This document shows, piece after piece, positions 22,054-35,800 of a DNA stretch of 64,000 bases; the stretch's first letter is position 1; each line of letters opens with the position of its first letter. Under the pieces are notes generated by a model. That model saw nothing but the letters and a program-made list of their open reading frames with translations, made no database searches and was not told where the DNA came from. The position numbers and the translations under genes are program-made. Source of the DNA: Lineus longissimus (Eukaryota > Nemertea > Pilidiophora > Heteronemertea > Lineidae); contig NC_088322.1 of assembly GCF_910592395.1 (NCBI RefSeq), positions 7,373,431 to 7,437,430 of the forward strand, given 5' to 3'.

Positions 22054-25000
22054 ATGCCGTGTGTTGCTGCAGCTCAGCAAGCTGCCTCCAAAGTGAATCA
22101 CTTTGGTATTGAGGTGTCACAAGGATTAATGTGGCAAGGATGGGAACCTGGGCGAGAATACACCAAGCATATCACATTAAAAAATGTAAAGGTTAAAACT
22201 CAGAAGTTAAAATATAGGTAGGACTGTTTTTGTATCACTTTCACTGCCGCAGCCTCTGCAATTATTCTTATTAGTGAAATTTACTTTAATTTAAATTAGG
22301 CCCACACAGTGCCAAAATGATATACCCTTTGATGCAGATGAGAGAGTTATTTATTTTCTATTTTCATCTTTCTTGCCATTTTGTTTTCAGTGTGCCTAAC
22401 ACAAGATTCTTTACAACACTCTACCCCCAGCCGGTCGTGCTCAGTGCAGGGACTAGTTTCACTCTGCCTGTCACATTTAGGCCCTTGGAGAAGAACCAGT
22501 ATGAGGATAAGATCGAGTTCCACACACATGTAAGTTATGTAATGCACTGTTTTGTATCATAATGGTAGCATTGGTTAATAGGCGTTGTGTAAGTTTGTCA
22601 CGTCATGATAGTATGTTGTATTGTAAGAGATAATTTTGTAGCCCAAAAAAATGAGCCTTTCGTATGGACCAGACTAGTCGAGAGAGGTAAAATAAAAAGA
22701 CGAATTTTATGACCGGTGACTTTGACTCATTGAATAACAGTCATCTCGTATCATCTTAAATTACATGTACTAGATGTAGAGTGTGATCACTTTGACATTG
22801 ATGAGACTCCTTTGATTGTAAAAGAATATCCAAAGAATTAAAAATTAGGAGTGGGCATGAACATGTAAAGGGTTGAATAATGAAGTAAAATATTCCATGT
22901 TTGGAGAGGTGGCCCATGACTTTAAAATAAATACCCCTTTTGCACATTTCTGGATAAGATTTTGTTTATTGCTTTGAATATTTGCCTCAGTTCTTTGATG
23001 TTGAAGATGACAATTGTCTATAAAGATGACTGTTATTCCGTTTCAAAGATGAGTCAGAGTTGTTCATCTTAAAACCTCTCTTTTAAAGCTACTCCTGGTA
23101 TCAAATGCTTATCTTTTGCCTGGTAATTTCAGGATGGAATTTTCGAGATCCCAGTCAAGGCCGTGTTGCCTGAATTCAAAATTGAGATACCGTCGGATAT
23201 CAACATGAAGATGTGTGCTGCTGAAGACTTTGTTGAGACGACATTTGAAGTGAAAAATGCCAGGTAAGCCAAACCGGGTGTTAAACAAAAAGGAGAGTGA
23301 AGAGTTATTAAAATTAGTGTTAGTCACTTTGTTAAATGATAATCAGACCATAAAATCCCGAACTTTGATTTCTTAACGAAGTTAACCCAACACTGTGACG
23401 GAGTATGAATTTTCCATTAGTTTTTAAAATGTTCCGTAAAATCTTATTTTGCAGCGAGCTTCAGACGCCGTTCCAGTGGGAAGTCAATGAACCGTTCTCC
23501 ATTCAGCCATCCGAGGGTGTCCTTGAACCCTGGTCGTCCTTTAATCTCAAGGTCACCTTCAAGCCCAAAGCTGCCAAAGTTTATGAGGCCGAGGCCATCT
23601 GTAAATATGGTCTAGATTATCGTCAGAGTAGCGTCACCAAGTTTGAGGGCATTGGTAAGTTTTTTATCAAGCAAAATGGAGTCAATTCTGTTGTTTTTCA
23701 CACTTTTTTGTCTCTCAAAAGAGCTCCACTGTTTTCTTCCAACTAGAGAGGTTCTACTGTAAAAGAGGGGGTGTCCTTGATAGAGGTGTCCGCTATGTGA
23801 GATTAACCTGTATTCATAATCATTCTTGTGATTTTCAGGTAAATACCCTCATCTTCTCGTCTCCTGTTCTGGTAAGAAATCGAAGGATTTGTCAGCAGAG
23901 GACACAGAAGCTGTCCTCAACTTTGGCAAAGTGGTCATCGGCAAGACAGTGGAGAAATGGGTTGATATTCACAATCTTTCTCCGGTGAGTAGCTTGCCGT
24001 ATTCCTCACATGATTTTCGAGCGAACTGCTGTTAAAGGAACTATCGGTTAGGCTGGCCAGCAAGGCCAGGGATCGAATTTGTCACAGTCATTGAAGGGAA
24101 TTGCCCCCAATGCCCTCCCCAGCTGCAATTTCTTCCATCACGAAGTCAACTTTGTTTCATTAATTCCCATATGAAGTGGTCGAGCAGAAGTTTTCGTCGC
24201 ACTTGTCTTTTGAATCTTTATAATTTGAAATACTAACAGAACAGTGGAACCTCCCTTAGCGGACATCTCTCTATTAGGGACAACCTCTCTATAAAGGACT
24301 CTAGTTTTAGTCCCAAATTGATACTTTCCATTCAATTTGACCTGTCTAATCAGGACACCTCTCTATTAGCAAAAATTCTGTGGCTGCTTGATTTTTGTTT
24401 CCAATTACAGTAGAACCTCTCTATTGAGGACAACATTGGGACTGACAAGTGCTGTCCTTAATAGATAGGTGTCCTGATTAGAGAGGTCAAATTGAATGGA
24501 AACAACCAATTTGGGACCAAAACTAGCATCCTTGATAGAGAGGTTGTCCTTAATAGAGAGGTGTCCGCTAAGGGAGATTTCATTGTACATGTACGTCTGC
24601 ATGCTATTTCTATGAGTATTTCTATGAATGTTCTTTGATTTGTGTTAAATCATTATAGGTGAATGCGCCATTCAAAGTTGACCTGACTCCTGGACCGAAT
24701 AGAATCGATACTGTTTTCAACTGTCCGCAGAAGCATGGCATCGTACCTGCGATGAGCAGCATCAGAATACCAGTAAGTGATTACCCATTCTTCTGTTCAA
24801 GGAGGATACCGCGGTGACGTCATATCACGTGATCCCGACCCATATTAGTGATCGCTTTGGCCAATCAGATTCAGTCTACTGACAGCACCAGTACTGAACA
24901 CATCTCCACGTCTCACTGTCTGGTGCGCTTTTGTACACAAAAACACCAATAGACATGAAATATTGCAATACCTAGTATGGATTCTTCCTGTGTAAAATAA

Positions 25001-27772
25001 AATTTACAGAGCAGATTAACTTCCACGAATAAAAAAGACGTTTGGCGTGGCCAAAGTGCGGAAATAATGTATCCGATAAAATACACTACGAAATACACTA
25101 GGCAATGCACTACGCAATATACAGTAGAGATGCAGTTGAGTTTGTTATTGTTTTGACTTAGAAGCCCGCCCATATCATAATATATTCATGTATTCATGAA
25201 GTATGAACTCATTTCTGTCCCATACAACTCTAAGAACAGTCAATTTCTCCTTAAATCATCACCGAAACCGCGATATCCGCAGGAAGATTTCGTTCTAGTG
25301 TCCGAAAATGCATGATCTTACAGGGGCGCTAACTCGACAAATAGAGGGGATCTATGGGGATCTATGCGAGTTTTAGGTATTACAGGTCTCGAACTTGTAA
25401 AATCTGTAAACATGCCTCCAAATCCCATTATGATAATGAAGAGATTGCCCCATATCTGGGAGACTGTTTTGAAACCATCGCTAATTTTGGAAGATCGGTG
25501 CCCGGCTATTTGGTTTAAAAAACCCTATTTTTCCCCATCAAAACAGCACTTTTCATTATTCAAATGATAGCTTATTGTCTGAAGACTTATTTCATAGCAG
25601 AAAAGTACTAATAACTCTGATTTGATGCGAAAAATCTAACTTTTTTGATGACTTGATTTTCCCTTGGCCGTGGATCGAGTTTGTTTACAATATGCAGCGC
25701 CATCTTGGAAAAGCCGTGACGTCACCGCGGTATCCTCCTTGTCTTCTGTTTATGCTTTTTGCATTCCACTGCAGTTGGATGCCATTTCTGGTTACAATTG
25801 TGTCCTCTCAGCAGTTGGTGGAAGCCGTTGCTACATCTTGGAACAAACAAACAACATACAGTAGCAACAACGACAGCAAAAGAACCACGCGGTGTGCGAC
25901 CACTCCGTCTTTTGCTTGCTACTGGTTCGTTTTGGCGAGCGGCGGCTCCCTCCTACTGGTGTGATGATATCTATTGTCGGTGTGGCTCGGTCGTTGGCCA
26001 GAGAGGAACAATTCATCTCATGTTTCTTCCTTGGGCGTTGTTATTAAGCTTGACCTTGCAACGGTTCTATTTACGAGTTATCTTAGCTTGCCCTGGTGCC
26101 ACCTCCATTTACAAGGAAACTCTGTGTCACGTCTCATTTTAAAATGAGGCAATCCACGTGTAGTAACTTGCCAAAGGTCGCAACTAATGTAGCTACATGT
26201 ATGTGACCTAAAAGTGTTCTAATTACATTTCAACAAACCCGAGTCAACAGTATTCTTGTCACAAGTTATTACATTTGTTGATGAATTCACCGTAATTTTT
26301 GTTGTTTCAGTTTATATTTTCTCCAAACATGGTCGGCGCTACTAGTACGGACTACTTCAATGTCATCGCCATCGGCAACTTGAGCAAGACTACTATCAAA
26401 TGTCATGGATCGTCGAAAGGTTTGTACTGATGTTTGTGTGCCTGGCCAATCGGGTCCCAAGACAGGATTTTGAATATTTCATACAAGACTTGAAACGTTA
26501 GGACTTTAATTTATATCATGTCCAGTATTTGTCGTTACGAGACTTGCTATTGCCAAGAAATCCCGAGTGCTGTTGTTGATAAATATGAGTTTCAGAATGG
26601 TCCGCCAATCGTGGCCTGTCATGTGATAGAGGCAGCATCTCACTGTGACGGCATGTGTTTCCTCTAGTCTGTGTGTTCTTTTTTCTCCTACATTGCACTT
26701 CAAATTCATCAATATTGTGTATAAAAGTACTGTAGTAGTGTCCTACTTGTACAAAAAGACTTCTCTCTTAAAGACACCATTGGAACTGACAGGGACATTG
26801 AATGCTGTCCTACATTGAACAGGGGCGGATCCAGGACTCTGAGAAACGGGGGCCGCTGAGCTAGGGCACGGCACAAACACCTTAGAGCACCGTTTTTAAG
26901 CATTTCTCTCACTAGGAAAACCTCAAATTCGGCAGAAAACAGGGTCGGGTCGGCCCCCCCCTTAATACGCCCCTGTTGAAAGCTGTCTTGATTACAGAGG
27001 TCAAATTCAATGGAAATGACCATGATTTGAGACGTAATGCGCTGTCCTTGCTAGAGAGGTGTTCGATAAGGGTGGTTCCACTGTTGTTTTTATCTTCTCT
27101 CAATATTTGTATAAATCATTTGTTCTAAGCACTTTTTCTTGTTGTGAAATATTTTGAAAACTGCAATAAATTCATCTCTTTTTGCCCAACAGGACCCTCA
27201 GTTCGACTGGCGCACACCATGTTGAACTTCTCTCAGATTGACACTGGTCGCCGAGGGACAAAGTCGTTGGAGATAATCAACGATTCGGACACGGAGGCCA
27301 TTATACAGGTAGGTACGCCAGCTATAGTCCACATATCAAAATAAATAAGTCGTCTTAGACTGAGAACCACAGGCAAGATTTGTTGCCAAGTATGGGACAC
27401 AGAAATTATCACGAGACGTTAAGAAATAATCTACCACCATGACCATGGCATTATTCTCCAGGCTTCTCAATCGCCCAATTTGGGACACGCCCTGATTTGC
27501 TTAATTTTGGCTCCATCAACTGTGCCTTCACTGAAGTTCGATCTTCCGCTCCAAAAACCTTGTCATCTTTTGCAAAATCATGAGACAGCGTTTGTAACTT
27601 GATGTGTTTTTTAACGTTTCAGTTCCAAATTGACAGTGAGGAGAGCATCTTCAAGTTCGACCAGACCTCTGGCGTGTTGAAACCAAACTCGTCAACAACG
27701 ATTATCGTCCAGTTTGAGCCGGTTCATGCCATCAGTTATTATCGGAGAGTCGCCTGTGTCGTCCACAATCAG
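22054..27772 (+). CDS. CFAP65: CFAP65 exons 1-9 (residues 1-423), N-terminal ASH/MSP-like domains
   Basis: Exons: 22048-22217, 22391-22529, 23133-23263, 23455-23654, 23839-23984, 24659-24772, 26311-26419, 27193-27308, 27623-27772. The pattern is of successive beta-sandwich domains. Each has a stretch such as [20 protein letters not shown] or [19 protein letters not shown], the turn-and-strand signature of ASH/PapD-like folds. Exon 2 carries [17 protein letters not shown], highly typical of CFAP65. Intron 6 holds a MULE-like insertion, intron 7 a nested MITE, and intron 5 two Tigger-type MITEs. Confidence 0.96.
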
Positions 27773-30700
27773 GTAGGGTGGATTAGTTCTTAGTTGTTTT
27801 ACACCTTGCAAGGCCTGTTTAGTTTTTGTTCGGGCCGTTTTACACTTTGACTCGAGGAAAACATTTTAAAATCATGCTGAAATCATCTGAAAACCCAGGA
27901 ATTACATGTGCTTTCTGTTGCTGATTTACACTTTTTCACCAATGGTTTTACACATCGCTGAACTCGATGGTTAAGCAGTTCTGTACTTCAGTGGATATGA
28001 AAATGATCCGGAGTGAATCAAGTTTCAATCTGGAACATGTTATGTGCATTTTTGGATATGATGTGGACGTAATTATGTCTCAACTTGTTTCAAAATGGCG
28101 TTTTATAATCGCAGCTTTGGCATGTGAACTCGTCGATTATTTTCAGGGCCCTCTCTTCGTTGACCTCCTCGGGACTTGTCACTCCGAACTGGGTAAACCT
28201 GCCGTCCTCCAGGCAAAGCACATCGAACGATACCGGGTCCACGTCGATAGAGGTCTGTCCATGTTTCCGCCGGAGCATCTGAACGAGCTGTTGCATGATG
28301 GGAAACTGGAGCTGGACGATTCTGGCGCGCTCATGAACGCCGAAGTAAGTTGACATGTAGATACACACTTCTGATTCAGACCTAAAAGAAAATTTTCATA
28401 CTTGATTTTGCTTATGCAATAACTAATTGCGTTGACTACTTTTGCAGTTGTTCATTGAAAAAAGAATGATTGACAGCATGTAGGCCTTTCCGGACCTGGC
28501 AGTGAAAGATTTAATTGGCCGGTAGGTTAAGCCATGCCATATAACAGTACAGTACAGTACACGAGACTCATCATATACTCAAAAGTGCTAAAAGCTTGGT
28601 TTACATGTACATTAAGCGTGTGAAAGGTTGGGCTCCGTTATGCTTGTGAAATGTACATGTATGATATTTATGAAAATCATTTGCAGGATAAGGAAAAGCT
28701 AAAACAGGTTTGTGAAGTGTATAGAGTGTTTTTCTGTCCGTAACACATATTGTTAACAGCCGAATTTTCACAAGCATTTATTTTCACAGATTTTGCGAAT
28801 AATCTCAGTTTTGCAATTTATAAAAATCAGAAAACAATATGTTTTTGATTGGAAGAATGGAAAGTAATTTCGTAATCTGCCAAAAAAATATTGTAAAAAA
28901 ATAATTTAAAGTATTTTTTGCGAATCACAATTATAAAAGGGCATGAAAATTTGGCGGTTAACTCTTTTGCTCATGCAGTGCCCAACCCCTGGACGATTTT
29001 TTCAGCAGTGAAAGTATGGGGAATCCCGCTTAACGCTCGACACGCCATCTACGAACAACTCTATACACTGAATATTGTCTGCTGATCTAGCTGATTCATG
29101 TAGAATGGCTGCAGATGGCGTGGCGATTGCTTGGGATCTTCAGTCGACGATGTTTTTTTTTACTATTGAGCCTGCCGAGATATCTCGGCCGTAGGAGATT
29201 TGAACGTGAACACCCTGCCGAGATATCTCGGCCGTAGAGCTGTAAGAGTTAAGACATATCTCTTCTCTATGGTGGTGATTTGTGTGGAACTGACTATAGT
29301 TTTCAGCGATTTCTGTTTGTGTTTTGTTCTAGCACTTTCCTTTTCTACCTTTAAAATTGGAATGAAAATGTTCGAGAAAAACCTAATGAACAGATTCCAC
29401 TGTATCATTTGACGGGTTTGAGGATAGAATTTTTTCAGGAACTCATGCAAGACACATACATGTATCACAATTTTATGTTATTTTCCATTCCACAAAAAAC
29501 CAACAAACAAGTTTTATACATTGTCTTATTTTCAACACCACACACATTAGTTGTAAGCGAAACACTCAAGCATACAGTGTTATTTTTTCCTGAATAATTT
29601 TTTCCGCCAATTTTGGCTGATTTTTATTTTGTTCACACCATTTGTTTCTTCGCACCGGTTTACAGTCACCCAAGTGATATGATTGAGCAAGTGTTGCTTT
29701 GAAATCAAGTTCACAAATATCTGCGTCAAGTTCACAAATTGATCAGTCATCATAAACATGTCAGAACTTTAATCCTGTTATGTAATTTGGTACTTTCGAA
29801 GAAATAAAAGCCGAGTTGGGATCCAGACAGCCTGGTCTTTACTGGGTGCGGGCCAGGAGTACTACACACTGTCAAAACCCTGCAGTCACGAATAAGTTTA
29901 ATGAGCGCAATTCCATTGCCCCAAATTATTTTTATTTGCTTGGCGATTGATGATTGCCTCTTTTTTCAGGCTGAAGAGATTGAAGCATTCTGTGATCCCA
30001 TTGCCCCGCTACCACCGATGGATGAATACTTCAATGATGGATACCATTCTGACATCACGGTAAATTGTTTTCCAAAGTTGACGCTGGCCAGGTTTTAATG
30101 GGGTTCACGTTTTTTACGTGTAACGTGTCACTTTAAACTTGTCATTCATTTCCAAAGGGCGGGCGACATATGGTTCATGATATCACGTGACACCCTCATG
30201 TCGTGACATGTCGTGATTCCAAGTCTAGTCAGTTATCGAGGACGGACTTATAGCTTTATAGGATAAAATTGAGGTTGATATCATTCTGGTCTAAGGAATT
30301 AGTTGAACTCGGGAATGTGACCAGATCACAAAAGATGGTGGTGATGCACAACACTAGATTATACTAAGTGTTAGCATAACCGATGATCTTCAATGGTGTT
30401 GACTAAAACCGGTCAACTTCAACACGGGCTCACCAGAGCTGTGTAACATTACTTTTTTTGATCACACTATTACAGTTGAGTAAACAAGAGTTCAGCCAAG
30501 TTCCTTTGGCGAGATCTTCTGGAAAAACACTGTAGCCAGTGGAGAATCATCAGTATTGGTGTTATTAGGCTCCTCACTAATAACGTTTGTTACATTTTAG
30601 CACGCAGTGCCTCACGTGAGCACAGACATCCACCACGCAGACTTTGGCAACCAGCAGAATCTCCGACTGATTGAACAGCAGACGATTAACGTGACTAATC

Positions 30701-32846
30701 ATACCAAGGGCAAGGTCACGCTCGTCTGGATGGGAGGTGAGATTCGTTTTTAATCAGTATCAGTATTACAGCTTCGTAAACCTGATGCTGGAGGGATGGA
30801 GGCCACCAATATCGGCCACTTTCCACTTAGGTGGGATCTTTTTCTTGCCATGGCATAGACACACAGAGGGACCACAGCTTTCAGTCTCATCCCAGAGACC
30901 CTCATTAATTTATCTCACGTTGAGCTTCGAACCCGTTTTGAAGAGACAGGAATTTTAGTTCCTTGAAAGCCATGCCAGTTCACCCAGAAATACAATCCTG
31001 GCCCTGGGTTTTGCCTGGGATCGAACGCAGGCCGTGTTGCGTGGTAGCCAGCAGTGTTAACTACTACATAGTACATGAGGTTAAGTATATTAAGTCAACT
31101 TCTTTCTGTCTCTGTGTGCGCTCTGAGACATCAGTTCTTATCAATGAAATGGCATCCTCTTTTCAGATCCTGATCATGTTTTCTCCGTTCTGCCTGCCAC
31201 CATGGACCTCCCTCCTCTCAAGACATCCTCCTTCAGAATCACATTCAAACCAGTAAGTAGAAGTTTTTTCCGGTCCAGTTTTCCTTCTCTTGAAAGCCGT
31301 GGGCAAAATCGAAAAATCTGTCTTTCGTGGCAAAATTCAGACGCAAAGTGAAAATGCTTTTGTCATGATGAATTTTAGCAGATCACAATTCACATTACAT
31401 AATTTCCGGCAAAAATAGTGGCACGTTAACCAGATAAGTGACTTTCATCACGAGAATAGTCCATACAACCTCAGTTGTTTAGTTTAGCTACTGGCTACCA
31501 GGAGGCAAAACCTGCTCCAGTCAGTGCTGCCACCTGTCAGTGTCATTGAATTCATAAACTGAAATTTTCATTCAGTTGCACGTTGTTAACCAGATCAGTG
31601 ACTTTCATCACAAGAATAGTCCATACAAACTCAGTTATTTAGTTTAGCTACTGGCTACCAGGAGGCAAAACCTGCTCCAGTCAGTGCTGCTACCTGTCAT
31701 TAAATTCATATACTGAAATTTTCATTCAGTTAAGCTCAGTTGACTGGATTTCTGGTCACTAAATGTCAGTGTATCTGGTTTACTGTCAATAGGATTACAA
31801 ACTACCAGTACGTCCGAGGGGGGGGGTACAACCTTCTTCTGCATACAACTTTTGACTCCTGTCTTCGACCACTTAATTTCATGTTAACTGTTTCATTACA
31901 GGGTGCGCCAAATAAGTTCTACGGTAGCGAATTGGAGTGCTATGCCTTCTACAAGAGCATGAGGGACTACCGTCTGGTCGAAGATACCTCACATTTTCCT
32001 CCTTGGTGTGTCACAGTCAAATGTTCCGGTAGGTCGGTTTTGCATCACCTGAAAATGTTAGAAGGGAAAAATCTCAATGAATAAGAAGCTTTAAGTCTAA
32101 ATCTGGTTCAGAGATTGCCTAGATGATTCTGGGCGAAAAGTCAACTGTATTCATTATTTGGTCGACCAGCCATCTTGGTTGCCTGTTAAAGGAGTACGCC
32201 GTTCCTAATTACTTGTGGTTCAGTTAAATAGAAATCCACTAATACACAATGCCGTAGTGCAGTTATTATGAATACGAATTTGTTTAAACTTGGTATTCAT
32301 AGTATTTGTATATCAGCCTACACAACGGCAATGTTGAAATTTGTTTACACTTGGTATTTATGGTATTGGTATATCAGCCTACACAACGGCAATGTTGAAA
32401 TTTGTTTAAACTTGGTATTCATAGTATTTGTATATCAGTCTACACAACGGCAATGTTGAAATTTGTTTAAACTTGGTATTTATGGTATTTGTATATCAGC
32501 CGACACAACGGCAATGCTGAAATTTGTTTAAACTTGGTATTCTTAGTATTTGTATATCAGACTACGCAACGGCAATGTTGAAATTTGTTTAAACTTGGTA
32601 TTCATAGTATTTGTATATCAGTCTACACAACGGCAATGTTGAAATTTATATTTAGTGCGTATTTTTGCAATTGGACATTTTAAAATTCAATTACAAATTC
32701 AAAAATTTTAGCGATTGGCGTAGGCCTTTAAAAATGTATCAATGTGTACATTTCCTTGTCTGTGTACATCAGCCTCAACCATTTCACAGATTTTTAGCTC
32801 ACCTCTTAGCAGAGGTGAGCTTATCCCATACCGTGGCGTCCGTCGT

Positions 32847-32884
<38 letters not shown>

Positions 32885-35800
32885 CGTCGTCCGTTAGCAG
32901 GGCACGTTTCGTAACTGTTAGAGCTATTGAGTTGAAACTTGGTACACATGTACCCTTATGTAATGACACCTGGGAGACCAAGTTTCGGTCCGATTCGTTT
33001 CATGGTTTGGCCACCAGGGGGCCAAACGTTAAAAGTGAAAATATGCAATATCTCCCTTAATAGTAGTCGGGAAATTTTGAAAAAAATATGGTAGGTACTT
33101 CTAGCAAAGGTGCATCATATATCCTCCGGGTTTTTGATTTGACCTCCTTTTCAAGGTCACAGAGGTCAAATGGTGTAAATTAGCCGTTAGGATGTAATGA
33201 TGGCACGTTTCTAAACTGCAATGACTATTGATACCAAATTTGGTACACATTTACCCCTTAGTCAGGTGATCTCAGGGACCGAAGTTTGGTCCAATATGAT
33301 TCACCACTTGACCACCAGGGGGCAAAATCCAAAAACCTTAAAAATGTGATTATTCCTTAACTTCTTGCCCGATTGCCACCAATTTGATATCATGGGTACA
33401 TCTAACCACCATACAGTATATGTCACACAGGTTTTTAATTTGACCTTCTTGTCAAGGTCACAGAGGTCAAATGGCGTAAATTGGCCGTCAGGCCGTAACT
33501 ATGGCACGTTTCTTAACTGCAATGACTATTGATCACAAATTAAGTACACATGTACCCCTTGGTCAGGTGATCTCAGGTACCGAAGTTTGGTGCGATCTGA
33601 TTTGCCATTTGGCCTCCAGGGAGGGGGCCAAATCCTAAATTCTTCAAAATGCCATTATTCCTAGTAATGACTTGCCCGATTGGCACCAATTTTATATCAT
33701 AGGTACATCTAATTCTAACAACCATTCAATGTGTCACCCGGGTCTTCTTTGATTTGACCTACTTTTCAAGGTCACAGAGGTCGAATGTACTGTAAATTGG
33801 CCATTTTGGGGAAATTGTAATTGCTTGGACCTACATCAAACCTAACACTACATGACACAAGACCATGCTCTTTATCCATCTTTCCTCCACATGAGGTGAG
33901 CACAATGGCCCTGGCCATTTCATTTACATAGAAAACAAGATTGACGCCCAGTTGTGAAAATGATGTTCAGGGCATTTTATAAGTACAGTAGAACCTCTCT
34001 ATTAAGGACACCCTCAGGACTGACTAGTGCTGTCCTTAATAGAGAGGTGTCCTGATTAGAGAGGTCGAATTGAATGGAAATAACCAATTTGGTACCAAAA
34101 CTAATGTCCTTAATAGAGAGGTTGTCCTTAATAGAGAGGTTGTGCTTAATAGAGAGGTTGTCCTTAATAGAGAGGTGTCCGCTAAGGGAGGTTCTACTCT
34201 AATCCTTTCATTGATTCACAGATGTTCCGCAATCACATATTGGTATCAAAATCATTTCCAGGTCAAACGTTCTTGCCCAACAATGAGACGTTCTTGCCAA
34301 GATACAGCCTCGATTCACCCAAACTCATCTTCCCAGCCGTGAATGTCAACGAATCTGCATACAGGACGATGGTTCTCATGGACACTGGGACAACGCCGAT
34401 ATTCTATGACTTTGAGAAGGATGCTGGAGGGTAGGTAGTCTACAGTTATGCTGTTTGTAATACTGGTGGTCCAGGAAAATTGAGAAGCAGTTTAGACACA
34501 ATGCCTGCTGATAGCTTGTAGATAACCATACTTTCTATTCTGATTTTCAGTATCTTCTCAGTGAAGCCAACTAAGGGTTTACTGAAGAGCGGATGCCAGA
34601 TTTTCACCATCAAATCCGTACCGAACGCCGTCAAGATCTTCAGGAATTTGATGAAGTTGAAGCTCAACGATGACGAGAAGAATACTCAGGTTGGTCTTTG
34701 TGGGGAGACTCATCTGGGAAAGATATAGACTTCAGTGCCATCCAAACTCTTTTTAATGCATTAGACCAACACGTTTTAATAAGCAGCCCAACCAAGGTCG
34801 GCCACGTTCAAAAAAAAATTGAAAGATGCTGGTTAATTGTTTTATGCAACAATATAAGATATGAAATATTTGTCAGTTTTCAGTTCTGTGAAAATGCATC
34901 TTTTGCGTGGTTTTAATTAAGTGTTTTGAGAAAATTGTAACTACAGTAATTTCAAACCATATTTGTTGTCCATGGCATTTTATTTTCACAAATTTTGCTG
35001 TTGGTGAAAAATGCAATTATTAAAACTCTGCAAACTTTTTTTACCGGTTTACAGTTAATCTCGTGCCATTGTTTGATATTATATTATGCTTCTTTTCTTC
35101 AGGAAATTGTCCTGTATGGGTCAGCAGAGTCGGCCGAAATCATGCTGGAGAATGAAGGTGTGATGTTCTTCAAGCCAACATGTGTCGGGACGGCCACACA
35201 AAGACAGTACACCGTCAAGAATACATCAAGGATTCCGCTCAAGTTAGTACTACATGTAGTTTCTTTACTTGTAAGAAGCCATCGTTGTTTCCGCATTAGT
35301 TATGATCAAGGAATTGATCCTCTCAGTCAAATCACCATGTGTAAATATGCTTTTAAAGACTTTAGTTCAGAAATAACTTGTCATATGTCTGAAGAAGCTT
35401 CAAAGATTGACACCGTTGCTACCACACAATAGGCCTTAGGCTTGATAACTGTGGAGAACTCAGGATTGTATTTCTGTCCAACTGGCATTGATTTCATGAG
35501 ACTGAGACTCTTCAGAGTCTTTTGAATGTGACTGAAAACCAATATTCTCTGTACCAGAGTGCCTAGGCCAGGCCAGACTAAAGATCCCACACAGGGGGCA
35601 AATGTGTATCCCGATATGTACTAATTCCTATGGCAAAGATTCAGATGGACCATGAAGCCTAAAATGATTGATAAATTGACTGATTGTTGCAATGAAGTGC
35701 ATTATAAACCTTTATTTTAGTGGTAGAGAATTTACTACATGATGTAATTCTTCTCCAGGTTTCAGTGGCACATGAAACATGCAGAACAACAAGTCCTGTC

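Noticed and set aside
25653-26142. 103- and 127-codon ORFs
   Set aside because: Overlap the end of the MULE-like element and intron sequence; no recognisable domain.
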